DNA of 64,000 nucleotides from Pseudoprevotella muciniphila (GCF_003265305.2 NZ_CP033459.1:744001-808000); one strand, 5' to 3'. Positions 34,381-43,472 are shown, counted from the first letter of the stretch. Program-made: numbers and translations. The notes: generated from the sequence alone by a model not told the origin.

Positions 34381-36633
34381 TTAGAATTTGAACGAGATGT
34401 GCGCCAGGAAGTTGGTAGGCGCCTGTGCGGAATAGGTGGACCATGCCCAGAAGTCGTAGTTGCCGAAGGCACTGATAGCACCGTTGTTGTTTCTGAAGTA
34501 CATGCCGCAACTGCCGTTCGACTCGTACTTTTCGTTGAACAGATTATAGACGGTTACGCCGGCTGTAATGCCTTTCAAGCCTTTGAGTTTGAAGGTATAT
34601 GAAAGATAGAGGTCGGATGTGAAATAACTGTCAAGCATGGCGCTGATTCTGTTTCCGTCGATGTCGGTATAGGCGCGGAAGTTTGAATTGGTCATATACT
34701 GCTCCGAAACGTATTTCGTCATCAGCGCAGCAAAGAAGCCTTTGTACTGATATGACAGGATGTTGTTGAAGATGAAATTGGGTGAGAACGAGAGGTGTGT
34801 GGTTCCTACGTTGACATAACTTTCGTTCCAGTTTTCATCCACCACCTTGAGGTGCATGTTCTTTGCCCTGTTTTTGCTCCATGTGGCATTGGCTTGCCAC
34901 ACAAATCCATCGAACGGATACCACACCGCCTGTAGTTCGAGCCCTGTCCTATAGGAGTTCTTGATGTTTGCAGCCACCATTTCTCCGTTGGCATCCTGTG
35001 CGCCCGTGAGTACGAACTGGTTGTCATAGTCCATGTAATAGAAATTTGCAGCAAACAAGAAACGCTTTTTGGCGAACTGATACCCCACTTCGAGGTCGTT
35101 GAGGCGCTCTGCTTTGGGTTGTATGGGTTGTGAGGTGCTGACTTCGTTTTCAAAGTCGTTTCGTGTGGGCTCTTTGTGACTTATACCGTATGAGGCATAC
35201 ACGGTGTTGGCCGGATTGATTTTGTAGAGCATTCCGAACTTTGGATTGAAGAAGTCGTAGTTTTTCTTGATGTCGAATGGCACTTGCACCCCATTGCTGA
35301 ACTCTTGCGACGAGCCTTTCATCTTCAGGTCCACATGTCGGTATTGCAGGTCGAGATAGGCATTGAGTCCTGTGATGATTTCGTAGTTGGCTTTGGCATA
35401 CACGTTTCCGTCGGTCTTTCGTGCGTTGTTGTCGTAATACCTTTGGTTCGGGTTGAGATTGTTGATGCTATTGCGCACCCAAATGACATTTCCGAAGTGG
35501 TCGCCATCGTAGATGTTCCATGCGCCGCCTATGTTTGCAGAGAGTCTTTTCTTGTCGTTAAAGTTGAGTGATGCCACGATGCCGCTGAAGTCGTTTTCCA
35601 TTTTCTTTTGGCGCACAAGGTCGCTCTTCTCGCCAGACTCTGTTTCGATATGGTATTTATAGAGTTTTTGGTCTGTTTTATATTGCTCGTAATAGCCATC
35701 GCCCTTGGTATAGTGCAGGGCTGCATTGAGGTTGAGCATCGGATTGAGTCTTTGCGTCCAGTGGAGTTGATAGTGTTGCTGGTGGTAGTTGTCTGTCTGG
35801 TTGTTGTAGAATGCTGTTTCTCCTTCGGTCGTTGTGTATTTTCCGCTGGGGTTGTAGGTCCTTCCATACTTTTCCATATCGGCTTTCGAAGTGTAATCCC
35901 ATGCCATGTATGTCTTTTCCGTACCATTGAAGGTAATGAATTTTACGATGGTGTTATCGCCGACGTACCCACCTTGCAGGAAGTAGGAATTGAGATTTCC
36001 AGATGCCCTGTCGATATATCCGTCTGTGCCGATGTGTCCGAGTCTGCCGTCGAAAGCCCAATGCCCCCCGAGCAATCCCGACCCGAATGAAAATGTCTCC
36101 TTATGCGTTCCGAAACTTCCTCCGGATATGTCGAGTGTGGCGAAAGGCGTTGTAGACAGTGCGTTGGTCTGCATGTTGAGGGTAGCCCCGAAAGCGCCTG
36201 CCCCATTCGTTGATGTTCCCACACCGCGCTGCAACTGCACGTTCTGCACATTAGAGGCAAAATCGCCGATATTTACCCAATATAGCATACTGCTTTCCGC
36301 GTCGTTCATTGGTATGCCGTTGCTCGTCACGTTGATGCGTGTGGCATCAGTTCCTCTCACTCGCAGACCTGTATAACCTATTCCTGTACCTGTATCGCTC
36401 GTAGCCAGTGCACTTGGTGTGAAATTCAGCAAAAATGGCATGTCTAACCCGAAATTCATCTTCTGGATATGTGTTTTGCTGATGTTGGTGAATGCTACCG
36501 GGGTTTTGTTGTTGGCACGAATGTCAATGACTTGCGCCCTTTCGAGTTCGGAGATATTCGACGTGTCACGAACTGTCTGCGCACTCGCCATGACGGATGC
36601 GAGAAGGCATCCTGCAAGAAAAAGATGTTTCAT
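34381..36633 (-). CDS. TonB-dependent outer-membrane receptor for thiamine
   Basis: The 750-residue protein has a signal peptide (about 1-19), a plug domain with GIGYTGLRVRGTDATRINV and a GVGTSTNGAGAFGATLN segment, and a long C-terminal beta-barrel of about 22 strands that ends in LAHISFKF, the terminal Phe signature of outer-membrane barrels. It should import thiamine or a close relative with energy from TonB-ExbBD, which is not in this window. It is the first gene after the TPP riboswitch and leads the operon with pnuT and TPK. In Bacteroides the equivalent is called OMthi. Direct evidence for the ligand is the riboswitch, not the barrel. Confidence 0.92.
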   Translation of the reverse strand: MKHLFLAGCLLASVMASAQTVRDTSNISELERAQVIDIRANNKTPVAFTNISKTHIQKMNFGLDMPFLLNFTPSALATSDTGTGIGYTGLRVRGTDATRINVTSNGIPMNDAESSMLYWVNIGDFASNVQNVQLQRGVGTSTNGAGAFGATLNMQTNALSTTPFATLDISGGSFGTHKETFSFGSGLLGGHWAFDGRLGHIGTDGYIDRASGNLNSYFLQGGYVGDNTIVKFITFNGTEKTYMAWDYTSKADMEKYGRTYNPSGKYTTTEGETAFYNNQTDNYHQQHYQLHWTQRLNPMLNLNAALHYTKGDGYYEQYKTDQKLYKYHIETESGEKSDLVRQKKMENDFSGIVASLNFNDKKRLSANIGGAWNIYDGDHFGNVIWVRNSINNLNPNQRYYDNNARKTDGNVYAKANYEIITGLNAYLDLQYRHVDLKMKGSSQEFSNGVQVPFDIKKNYDFFNPKFGMLYKINPANTVYASYGISHKEPTRNDFENEVSTSQPIQPKAERLNDLEVGYQFAKKRFLFAANFYYMDYDNQFVLTGAQDANGEMVAANIKNSYRTGLELQAVWYPFDGFVWQANATWSKNRAKNMHLKVVDENWNESYVNVGTTHLSFSPNFIFNNILSYQYKGFFAALMTKYVSEQYMTNSNFRAYTDIDGNRISAMLDSYFTSDLYLSYTFKLKGLKGITAGVTVYNLFNEKYESNGSCGMYFRNNNGAISAFGNYDFWAWSTYSAQAPTNFLAHISFKF

Positions 36634-36649
36634 TTTAACTTTAAATTAA

Positions 36650-36720
36650 TTCACTACGCCGGAATTGTCCGGATCAGTTTCGAGGGGTATATTCTCAGCC
36701 AATGTTGGGCACCCCCATAA
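36650..36720 (-). promoter_or_regulatory. TPP riboswitch (THI element)
   Basis: The minus strand between the promoter and the receptor gene carries the conserved TPP aptamer blocks in order: GGGGGTGCC, GGCTGAGAATATACCC, GAAACTGATCCGG, and CAATTCCGGCGTAG. It lies 17-87 bases upstream of the ATG. When TPP is bound it should lower expression of the receptor, PnuT and TPK. The short distance to the start suggests control of translation initiation, as is usual in Bacteroidetes. Confidence 0.95.
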
Positions 36721-36728
36721 TTCAAAGG

Positions 36729-36736
36729 CAAAAATA
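36729..36736 (-). promoter_or_regulatory. -7 box of the thiamine operon promoter
   Basis: TATTTTTG on the minus strand matches TAnnTTTG and sits just upstream of the riboswitch aptamer, as expected if transcription begins a few bases later. The -33 match is weak. Confidence 0.45.
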
Positions 36737-36764
36737 GCGTAAAGTTGGTAAACGAGAAAAGAAA

Positions 36765-36786
36765 AGTCCCGCTTTTTAGCGAGACT
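36765..36786 (-). terminator. Hairpin after the ECF sigma operon
   Basis: AGTC-CGCT and AGCG-GACT (each with one extra base) pair around TTTT, about 40 bases after the lipoprotein stop. The flanks are A/T rich. It would separate this operon from the thiamine operon. Confidence 0.55.
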
Positions 36787-36824
36787 TAAATATGAAGTCA
36801 GATGGTATCTTGTTTTTGCTTTGT

Positions 36825-37352
36825 TCAGTTATCCTTTTTTTCAGGATTATCCTGTTCGTTCTTTTCATCACTCAAAGCCATCTTCTTGAACGTGGCCTTT
36901 TTGAACTTGTTGTCGGCAGCAATGACCATCAGGATTTTCCTTGCCGAGATGCCCTTGCTTTGCAGTTCGTCGTAGAGTTGGCGATTGAGTTTTGCTATAC
37001 CATCGCGGCATTGCTTGATTTGCTCAAGTATTTTTTCGCAATCCTTGTCAGAAATGTCCGGCTCGCGCTCCACACGCCTTGTCATGCCTCGCATGTCGTG
37101 GCGAAGTTGGCGCTTTTCGCTCTTCACCTGAAAGAGAATGGGAAGAATCACTTCCTGCTCTTCGGGTGTGAGGCGTGCTTCCTTCACGATAAAATCCTTG
37201 TTGAGTTGTTCCATCTTGTCTGGATTAAACTCTTTGAGATTAAGTCCAGGTGGTGGCGGTGGCGGTAAAAGATGAGCATTATCGCATGCAGTCAGTGCTA
37301 CTGCGCATACGATGATACTCATTGCCGATATTTTCATTAAAATTTTATTCAT
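36825..37352 (-). CDS. Lipoprotein with LTxxQ/CpxP-like helical domain
   Basis: I start at ATG 37352 (MNKILMKIS), which overlaps the upstream stop by eight bases; an earlier in-frame ATG at 37370 and a later one at 37337 are alternatives. The 175-residue product has lipobox LTAC with Cys23 followed by a six-proline run. A helical, charged region then carries ARLTPEEQEVILPIL and a basic KRQLRHDMR, resembling the periplasmic CpxP/Spy-type fold. It is the third gene after an ECF sigma factor and a membrane anti-sigma-like gene, so it may sense envelope stress. The role is inferred from position and fold only. Confidence 0.65.
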   Translation of the reverse strand: MNKILMKISAMSIIVCAVALTACDNAHLLPPPPPPGLNLKEFNPDKMEQLNKDFIVKEARLTPEEQEVILPILFQVKSEKRQLRHDMRGMTRRVEREPDISDKDCEKILEQIKQCRDGIAKLNRQLYDELQSKGISARKILMVIAADNKFKKATFKKMALSDEKNEQDNPEKKDN

Positions 37353-37701
37353 CCACATAATCTGATACACTCTGATCGTCCAACATCATATAGTTATAGA
37401 TGGCGTCAAACTCCGACTGTTGGTTGTTGGTTTGTGCCACTACGGACTCATACTGCAGGCTATCCTTGTCCGGCACCTGCTTCTTTATGGCATGCGATGC
37501 CACAGCCACGATGGCAATGACGGCTGCCACGCCTATATATGGCTTCACCCTATTCCAAAAAGGGACGTTGACCACTTTCGTGGTCTGCACGTCGTCTTCC
37601 GGAATGCGAGCCATCACCTGCTTCGTAAATTCCTCGAAATAGTTTTCGGGAACCTTGAAGGGGTCCTTGGCAGGTCGGTTTATATCGAAAGTAGTGCTCA
37701 T
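37345..37701 (-). CDS. Anti-sigma-like single-pass membrane protein
   Basis: The 118-residue protein has a cytosolic N-terminal segment (PFKVPENYFEEFTKQVM, about 14-30), a membrane helix at about 53-70 and a short acidic periplasmic tail. This arrangement directly downstream of an ECF sigma gene is typical of small Bacteroidetes anti-sigma proteins of the FecR-unrelated kind. The KVPENYFEEF motif is common in these. It overlaps the next lipoprotein gene. No zinc-binding HxxxCxxC motif is present, so it is not a classical ZAS anti-sigma. Confidence 0.7.
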   Translation of the reverse strand: MSTTFDINRPAKDPFKVPENYFEEFTKQVMARIPEDDVQTTKVVNVPFWNRVKPYIGVAAVIAIVAVASHAIKKQVPDKDSLQYESVVAQTNNQQSEFDAIYNYMMLDDQSVSDYVDE

Positions 37702-37768
37702 AGTCTTTCTTAAAATAACTGATTCTTTTTACTCTTGCACTGATAAGACTTGTAAAGGCATGAAAGGT

Positions 37769-38290
37769 TTAATCCGTTTCATTAAAATATGCCTCAATTT
37801 TTTTCACGGCTATGTGGTAGGATGCTTTGAGGGCTCCCACACTGGTGTCGAGAATTTCGCTCATCTCCTCATATTTCATCTCTTCAAAATATTTGAGGTT
37901 GAACACAGCGCGCTGCTTGTCGGGCAGTGTGGCAATGGCTCGTTGCAGTTTCAGTGCTGCTTCATCACCATCGAAATAGGTATCGCTTTCGAGTGTTCGC
38001 ACCATGTCGGCATCTTCGAGCGAGATCTTCGCTTTCTGGCGTGCGAGGAAGGAGAGGCTTTCGTTTGTGGCTATGCGGTAGAGCCACGTGGAGATTTTCG
38101 CATCGCCCCGGAAAGAGTCGAGTGCTGTCCACGCTTTCATAAAGGTGTCCTGCATCACGTCGTTTGCATCGTCGTGATACTGCACCATCCGCCTGATCTG
38201 CCTGTATATTTGCGGTGAGTAGGTGCGAACCATTTCTTCAAATGCCTCGCGCCTCGTAGATTTGTCGATAAGTCTTTCGTTTAACGTCAT
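37769..38290 (-). CDS. ECF RNA polymerase sigma factor
   Basis: The sigma-70 family, extracytoplasmic-function protein directs RNA polymerase to stress-type promoters. I start at ATG 38290 (MTLNERLIDKSTRREAF, 173 residues); an in-frame ATG at 38341 would add 17 residues. Region 2 shows DANDVMQDTFMKAWTALD and STWLYRIATNESLSFLARQK, region 4 shows LPDKQRAVFNLKYFEEMKYEEMSEIL followed by VGALKASYHIAVKKI. The operon continues with an anti-sigma-like membrane protein and a CpxP-like lipoprotein, so the signal is probably at the envelope. Confidence 0.93.
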   Translation of the reverse strand: MTLNERLIDKSTRREAFEEMVRTYSPQIYRQIRRMVQYHDDANDVMQDTFMKAWTALDSFRGDAKISTWLYRIATNESLSFLARQKAKISLEDADMVRTLESDTYFDGDEAALKLQRAIATLPDKQRAVFNLKYFEEMKYEEMSEILDTSVGALKASYHIAVKKIEAYFNETD

Positions 38291-38378
38291 CACCGCACTG
38301 TTGTCGTTTGTTTTTTCATAAAAAACGAGACGCTGTTTCACATCTCGCTCTTAATTCTAATGTGTCAAAACACATTCG

Positions 38379-38699
38379 CTATACCAAATTCACCTTGCGT
38401 ACGAAGTCGCCGATTTTCACGATGTAGCAACCTCTTGGCACATTGAACGTAACCGTTTCGTCGCCTGCCGTGATTTTTACAGCCTTTATTCTTGCTCCCG
38501 TCACGCTGTATAATTCCAGCGTCTGCCCCTGTGCGTTCAGCACGCGGATAGAATTTCTGCTGACAGAAATTTCCACAGAAGCCGCAACACTCTCAACGTT
38601 GCTTTCAGCAGGCTCTGCTGGCGCTTCTGCAGCGGAAACGGAAACCGGCAAAGCAAGAAGAATCAGTGCGAATGATATTTTAAGTATAGTCTTTATCAT
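38379..38699 (-). CDS. Minimal secreted protein with CTD-like tail
   Basis: The 106-residue product has a signal peptide (about 1-23), a short Ala/Glu/Pro linker (about 24-40), and then a single beta-rich domain ISVSRNSIRVLNAQGQ... ending in CYIVKIGDFVRKVNLV. This end resembles the Ig-like C-terminal domain of type IX secretion cargo: an L-Y-x-V/I-x-G core, then G-x-Y-I-V-K-I and a basic end. The protein is thus little more than a signal peptide plus a CTD-like tail. It may be a surface-attached peptide or a regulator of the secretion system. The function is unknown. Confidence 0.7.
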   Translation of the reverse strand: MIKTILKISFALILLALPVSVSAAEAPAEPAESNVESVAASVEISVSRNSIRVLNAQGQTLELYSVTGARIKAVKITAGDETVTFNVPRGCYIVKIGDFVRKVNLV

Positions 38700-38833
38700 A
38701 CTAAGTATATTTTTTTACAACTGCAAAAATAATATCGTTTCTTGAATTCTGCAAATATTTTTCAGGAAATTTTCAGAAAAAAAAACAATAAAACTTCATT
38801 TTTTCAGTTGCAGGGCGGCTATATCACCACTTT

Positions 38834-39958
38834 TTATTCCTCAAGCCTCCACTGGTCATGCCACCTTAGAACGGGCATACCACTCTCCCACTCTATTGGC
38901 AGCCACACATAGCGTCCGTCGATGGGGTTACTGGGCATCCAGCGGTCTGCCATGAAGATAAATTTTCCATTAGGCAGTGGGAGTATGTATGTACTTTGCG
39001 AATTGAAGGTTTTGTCGGCGCCTTTTCCTCGGCACGGGTTATCATGGCGTGTCCAGGGGCCCATGATGTTGTCGGCAGTGAGCAGGCGTGCGGCATTGGG
39101 TGCCCAACCCGTGCAGCCAGAGGTAATCATAAAATATTTGCCGTCCTTCTTGAAGAGTGCGGGTGCTTCGTTATGCCCTGCGGGATCTATACGGATATAT
39201 TTTCCTGTATAGTCGAGGTAGTCGTCGGTGAGTTCGGCTATCTGGATGGTAAGGTTGTCCTCCGACGAGTAGATGTGGTATGCCTTACCATCGTCATCCA
39301 CGAAGAGTTGCATATCGCGCGACATTTGTCCACCTTCAAGGTCGCGTTGTACCATCATACCCTCTGCCACGTCTTGTCGCCACTCATCGCTCCATCCTTT
39401 GTGGTTCTTATCAAACTGCTTATTCTTGAATGTTTTATCAAGATTTTGCGGCCATTTACCAGGATTTACTCTGCCATTTTTGAGGAATGTGTAGGGTCCT
39501 TCTGGTTTGTCTGCCACTGCCACGCCAACATTAGCGCGGTTGTAGCCCTGCCCTTTGAGTTCGAGGTGGAAGAACATCACAAACTTACCTGTTTTCTTAT
39601 TATAGATGACCTTCGGGCGTTCGAGGGTACATCCCCTCTCCACTGGGCTGCCCGGTTCATCGCTCACACTGAATGCCACGCCCAGATTCTTCCAGTTGTA
39701 GAGATCGGTCGAAGCATAACAAGTTACCCCCACGAGGGCTGCATTGGAATGTTCGCCTTTGTGTTCGCCAAACCAATAGTAGGTGCCTTCGTGTAGCAGA
39801 AGTCCGCCACCATGAGCATTGATGATTTGCCCGTCGGTGTCGAACCACAGTTTCCCTGGATAGAACCTGTCGTACTTCTCTGTGCCGAGCATTTGGGCAT
39901 AGAGGCTATTGAAGGCGAATGTCAAGAGCACTGTGCATAGAAGGAGCGTTTTTTTCAT
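38834..39958 (-). CDS. Secreted glycoside hydrolase family 43 enzyme
   Basis: I start at ATG 39958 (MKKTLLLC); the ATG at 39967 is a possible alternative. The 374-residue protein has a signal peptide and a five-bladed beta-propeller. Visible features are INAHGGGLLLHEGTYYWFGEH near residue 45, the central RDMQLFVDDDGKAYHIYSSED (pKa-modulating Asp) and HNEAPALFKKDGKYFMITSG, where the Glu of NEAP is the likely general acid. The INAHGGG start is that of GH43 exo-galactanase-like subfamilies. Substrate specificity cannot be read with certainty; beta-1,3-galactan or arabinan side chains are possible. No SusC/SusD pair is nearby. Confidence 0.85.
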   Translation of the reverse strand: MKKTLLLCTVLLTFAFNSLYAQMLGTEKYDRFYPGKLWFDTDGQIINAHGGGLLLHEGTYYWFGEHKGEHSNAALVGVTCYASTDLYNWKNLGVAFSVSDEPGSPVERGCTLERPKVIYNKKTGKFVMFFHLELKGQGYNRANVGVAVADKPEGPYTFLKNGRVNPGKWPQNLDKTFKNKQFDKNHKGWSDEWRQDVAEGMMVQRDLEGGQMSRDMQLFVDDDGKAYHIYSSEDNLTIQIAELTDDYLDYTGKYIRIDPAGHNEAPALFKKDGKYFMITSGCTGWAPNAARLLTADNIMGPWTRHDNPCRGKGADKTFNSQSTYILPLPNGKFIFMADRWMPSNPIDGRYVWLPIEWESGMPVLRWHDQWRLEE

Positions 39959-39983
39959 GACTGTCATATACTTTCAAAATGTG

Positions 39984-40994
39984 TCAAAACGTGAAATATG
40001 GTTCGAGGCGGTGGAAGTCGTCGGGTGTGAAATAGGGGCTTATCCTGAGGTCGTTCCACGACTGCAGGGGGCCGTATTTGCGGATGTAATTCGTTATTTC
40101 CCTGACCTGTTCATACGTGAGGTACGGATGGTGCACCAGTTCTTTGAAGGACGCCTTGTTTACATTGATTTTTCTCACGTTAGAATGCTGTGCGGTGCTA
40201 AACCACTTTTCTATCCCTTCGGGCAGGTCGGCTATTTCTGATAGTTGCTGGGTGGAGACATATCCGCCGAGTTCGTCGCGGTATTTGCATATTTTTCTGG
40301 CATAGTAACTTCCTATGCCGGGTATGCGTTTGAGTTCTGCCGTATCGCAGGTGTTGAGGTCGAGCACAGTCTCGCCTTCCTGGTATTTCTTGGGATAGAC
40401 GGGTCGGGCGGGTTGTGCATCCTCCTGTGCAAGAGCCGGTGTTCCGCCGCCTGTTGCCGCGTGCGAGGCGGCATAGTGGCTGGCGGGGCGGTCTGAATAG
40501 GTCTTTTTCCGATGCCTTTCGTCAATGACGATATAGGGTTTCAGCCTGTTGTAGTCGCCCTCGCTGAGTCCATAGAGGCGGGCGAAATCGTCGGGCGAAT
40601 GCCAGATGCCACCTTTGCGGCGATACTTCATGGCATTGGACGCCATCCATGACGGCAGTCCTAAGCGCACAAACGTAGCCGAATCACAAGTGTTGGGGTT
40701 GAAAGGAAACGTCTCCACCACGCGCCGCTGCCTGCTGTCATAATGTTTCTTCGGTGCGCGGCGTGCATTCTGTTGGTAGAAAGCGTTGGTGTATTCTGCA
40801 TAATTCTCTTCGCGCGCAATGGAGTCCTGCCGCACTATTTGCCGGAAAGCCTCGAGTTCCTTTGCTTCTTCGTCCGACGGCGGCGAAGTTGGTGCCGGCT
40901 TGTCTGCGCGATAGAGGAAGAAATAACACCCCAATGCCACCGCAGCCAAGACTACAGCCAAAATGGTAAAACCTCTCGCATCGGACTTCGACAT
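39984..40994 (-). CDS. ComEA-like helix-hairpin-helix membrane protein
   Basis: The 336-residue protein has one N-terminal membrane helix (about 9-28), then a charged linker and repeated helix-hairpin-helix DNA-binding units: FNPNTCDSATFVRLGLPSWMA, LDLNTCDTAELKRIPGIGSYYARKICKYR and INVNKASFKELVHHPYLTYEQ. The three units are characteristic of Bacteroidetes ComEA-type proteins. Such anchored HhH proteins bind DNA at the periplasmic face, often in DNA uptake. No other competence gene is near, so the role is inferred. It lies 25 bases upstream of the GH43 gene. Confidence 0.85.
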   Translation of the reverse strand: MSKSDARGFTILAVVLAAVALGCYFFLYRADKPAPTSPPSDEEAKELEAFRQIVRQDSIAREENYAEYTNAFYQQNARRAPKKHYDSRQRRVVETFPFNPNTCDSATFVRLGLPSWMASNAMKYRRKGGIWHSPDDFARLYGLSEGDYNRLKPYIVIDERHRKKTYSDRPASHYAASHAATGGGTPALAQEDAQPARPVYPKKYQEGETVLDLNTCDTAELKRIPGIGSYYARKICKYRDELGGYVSTQQLSEIADLPEGIEKWFSTAQHSNVRKINVNKASFKELVHHPYLTYEQVREITNYIRKYGPLQSWNDLRISPYFTPDDFHRLEPYFTF

Positions 40995-41004
40995 TTCTGT
41001 TTAT

Positions 41005-41595
41005 TTATTTGAATTGATCTTTCAGCACATCGGCATATTTTTCGAAAAAAGCCGTCAGTCCTTTCCGAGCCTCTGCAAGTTTTTCTTCCCACTGCTTCAC
41101 GCTGTTTTGTCCGAGGATATCCGTTACATACTTCACACTGAGCAATGGTATATGTAGTTCGCGGCATGCCCAGGCCTGTGCGTAGCCTTCCATATCCACT
41201 ATGTCGCCTTCTATTTCATCGCCTGTTGTAACGAAGTCATCACCGGTATTGACCACGAATCTGTCAAACCTTTCCTCACCACCAATAACAGATGGCAGTT
41301 TGTTTGTGCCGAAGGTGTCGGAGATTTGCCAATCCATGTGTAATGCTCCCAGTTTCTGGTAATTGCGGTCCACATAGTCCTGACTGACTATGATGTCGCC
41401 CACATTATGATTGAGGGTGCCTGCCGTGCCTATGTTGAGCACATAGTCAGGCTTATATTCGTAGAGTTTTTTCATGAGGTTACCCACTGCCGCAATTTTC
41501 CCAATATCGGTAAGGGCAGTATGCACTTCGGCATTCGGGATTTTCAACTCAATAATTTCTTCTTTTACGGCAAAAGTAGTGAGAATCGTCGTCAT
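41005..41595 (-). CDS. Nucleosidase (MTA/SAH nucleosidase-like)
   Basis: The 196-residue cytosolic protein belongs to the nucleoside phosphorylase/nucleosidase fold. Visible signatures are the phosphate-loop-like NIGTAGTL (about 54-61), and the VDMEGYAQAWAC segment (about 133-144), where the Met-Glu pair binds the ribose. It probably hydrolyses methylthioadenosine, S-adenosylhomocysteine or a related purine nucleoside. It is shorter than canonical MtnN (about 230 residues), so substrate use is uncertain. It shares a tight minus-strand run with a histidine kinase (15 bases upstream) and the ComEA-like gene (10 bases downstream). Confidence 0.8.
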   Translation of the reverse strand: MTTILTTFAVKEEIIELKIPNAEVHTALTDIGKIAAVGNLMKKLYEYKPDYVLNIGTAGTLNHNVGDIIVSQDYVDRNYQKLGALHMDWQISDTFGTNKLPSVIGGEERFDRFVVNTGDDFVTTGDEIEGDIVDMEGYAQAWACRELHIPLLSVKYVTDILGQNSVKQWEEKLAEARKGLTAFFEKYADVLKDQFK

Positions 41596-41610
41596 AAATA
41601 TGTCATTTTA

Positions 41611-42801
41611 TTATTGTTCTATATTGAGGTCGATGGCAAAGGTGGTGCCCTTCCCTATCTGACTGTCTTTCACGTAGATGGCACCCTTGTGGTATTCTTC
41701 CACGATGCGTTTGGCGAGCGAGAGCCCTAAGCCCCACCCTCGCTGCTTCGTGGTGAAACCCGGTTTGAACACGTTCTTAAAATTTTTCTTATTGATTCCC
41801 TTTCCTGTGTCTTGAACGAGGATGCGTATCTTTCTTTCCTTCCTGACGATGGAGATGTTGATTTCGCCTCGTCCGTCGGGCATGGCATCCATGGCATTCT
41901 TGCAGAGGTTTTCAAGCACCCACTGGAAGAGGGGCGCACTGAGGCGAACTTCGGGAACTTCTTCTTCGGGTGGCGTGAAGTTTACCCGCACGTGCTCCGG
42001 TGCGCGGCGGCGCATGTAGTCCACCGTGGCTTGCACGATGATGAGGAGGTCGCATAGTTTGAGTTCGGGTTTGCTGCCTATCTTCGAGAATCGCTCTGCG
42101 ATGAGTTGCAGCCGCTTCACGTCGGTTTCCATCTCGGGCAGTAGCGTGTCGTCGGGGTATTGCTCTTGCAGGATTTGGTTCCATGCCATGAGCGAACTGA
42201 TGGGCGTGCCGAGTTGATGCGCCGTTTCGCGCGAGAGTCCTACCCACACCCTGTTCTGTTCCGCACGCTTGAGCGACAACAGAGCGAAAATGGCTACAGC
42301 CATGAAAAGCCCCACCACGCCCAACTGCACGAAGGGATAACTCGACAAGCGTCCGAGCATCAACGACTCTCCGTAACAAACTGTGATATATTCGGGCGAG
42401 AGACCTTCCACACCTTGTTGTGTCAGATTCATTCTCAACGTGTTGCCCGATGACTGCATATTCCGGGCGATTTCCTTAATCTTTGCGATAGAGTCTTCCT
42501 GCGAGGAATTGCGTCCGACGTCCACGTTTCTGCAGTCCATCACGTTGCCTGAAGGGTCTATTACGATGACGGGTATGGTATGGTTGCTCTCAATCACACT
42601 GAATACCATACTGAGATCCGTTTTCTCATTCGCCTCCTGCAGGGTCTGCATGGCTTTCGCCCATATTTCCATTTTTCTATGCTCTTCCGCCTTGAGGTCG
42701 CGGATGAGATAGAACGATGCCACGAGCGACATGGCAGCAATGAGCACTGCTGCCACCACGAGGGCTATCTTCACATGTCGTGTGCGTTCTGTCCAGAGCA
42801 T
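41611..42801 (-). CDS. Orphan sensor histidine kinase
   Basis: The 396-residue protein has two membrane helices (about 9-32 and 155-176) enclosing a periplasmic sensor domain of about 120 residues. The dimerisation box RETAHQLGTPISSLMAW carries the phosphoacceptor His195. The ATPase has NLCKNAMDA (N box), DTGKGI (G1) and GWGLGLSLAKRIVEEYH (G2). No HAMP domain is evident and no response regulator gene is adjacent, so the partner must be elsewhere. The sensed signal is unknown. Confidence 0.92.
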   Translation of the reverse strand: MLWTERTRHVKIALVVAAVLIAAMSLVASFYLIRDLKAEEHRKMEIWAKAMQTLQEANEKTDLSMVFSVIESNHTIPVIVIDPSGNVMDCRNVDVGRNSSQEDSIAKIKEIARNMQSSGNTLRMNLTQQGVEGLSPEYITVCYGESLMLGRLSSYPFVQLGVVGLFMAVAIFALLSLKRAEQNRVWVGLSRETAHQLGTPISSLMAWNQILQEQYPDDTLLPEMETDVKRLQLIAERFSKIGSKPELKLCDLLIIVQATVDYMRRRAPEHVRVNFTPPEEEVPEVRLSAPLFQWVLENLCKNAMDAMPDGRGEINISIVRKERKIRILVQDTGKGINKKNFKNVFKPGFTTKQRGWGLGLSLAKRIVEEYHKGAIYVKDSQIGKGTTFAIDLNIEQ

Positions 42802-42851
42802 AGTGTTTAGTGTCTGAAATTTCAGTATTTAGAACCTTGATCTGAGGGCGT

Positions 42852-43451
42852 TCAATGGAGGCTTTCGTTGATTTTCTCGATATAGTTGAGCACATCTTCG
42901 CGCCCCATCCCCGTCTCGCTGCTCGTTACGAAATACGGCGGTAGTTCTTCCCAGTCCTCACGGAGGCGGTTGAGAAAACGCTCCACGTTGCCTTTGATTT
43001 GTGCACGCTTCACCTTATCCGCCTTGGTAAAGATAATGCCGAACGGCACACCCATCTCGCCCAGATTGGCTATGAATTCGAGGTCGATTCTTTGCGGTTC
43101 CAGCCTACTGTCTATCAGCACGAAAAGCGATGTTAGTTGTTCTCTCTGCGATATGTAGTAAGATATGATTTTGCTAAGTTTTTCCTGTTCTTTCTTGCTT
43201 CGCTTAGCATAGCCATAGCCCGGGAGGTCAACAAGGTACCAGTCGCCGTTGATGAGGAAATGGTTGATGAGGAGGGTCTTTCCTGGAGTAGAGGATGTCA
43301 TGGCGAGTGCCTTACGCTCCACAAGGCAGTTGATGAGGCTGCTCTTCCCCACATTGCTACGCCCGATGAATGCATATTCGGGCATATCGTGAATGGGGCA
43401 AAGGTCTGCCCTTGAGTTACTGATGACGAATTCTGCCGACTTTATCTTCAT
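42852..43451 (-). CDS. engB: Ribosome biogenesis GTPase EngB/YsxC
   Basis: This essential GTPase helps assemble the 50S subunit. I start at ATG 43451 ([11 protein letters not shown]); the frame extends further but with no better start. G1 is GRSNVGKSS at residues 30-38, G3 is DLPGYGYA, G4 is TKADKV. The 199-residue length is normal. It faces recR with a 79-base divergent spacer holding promoter boxes for both directions. Confidence 0.95.
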   Translation of the reverse strand: MKIKSAEFVISNSRADLCPIHDMPEYAFIGRSNVGKSSLINCLVERKALAMTSSTPGKTLLINHFLINGDWYLVDLPGYGYAKRSKKEQEKLSKIISYYISQREQLTSLFVLIDSRLEPQRIDLEFIANLGEMGVPFGIIFTKADKVKRAQIKGNVERFLNRLREDWEELPPYFVTSSETGMGREDVLNYIEKINESLH

Positions 43452-43472
43452 TGAACATTCTTTTTGTAACGG

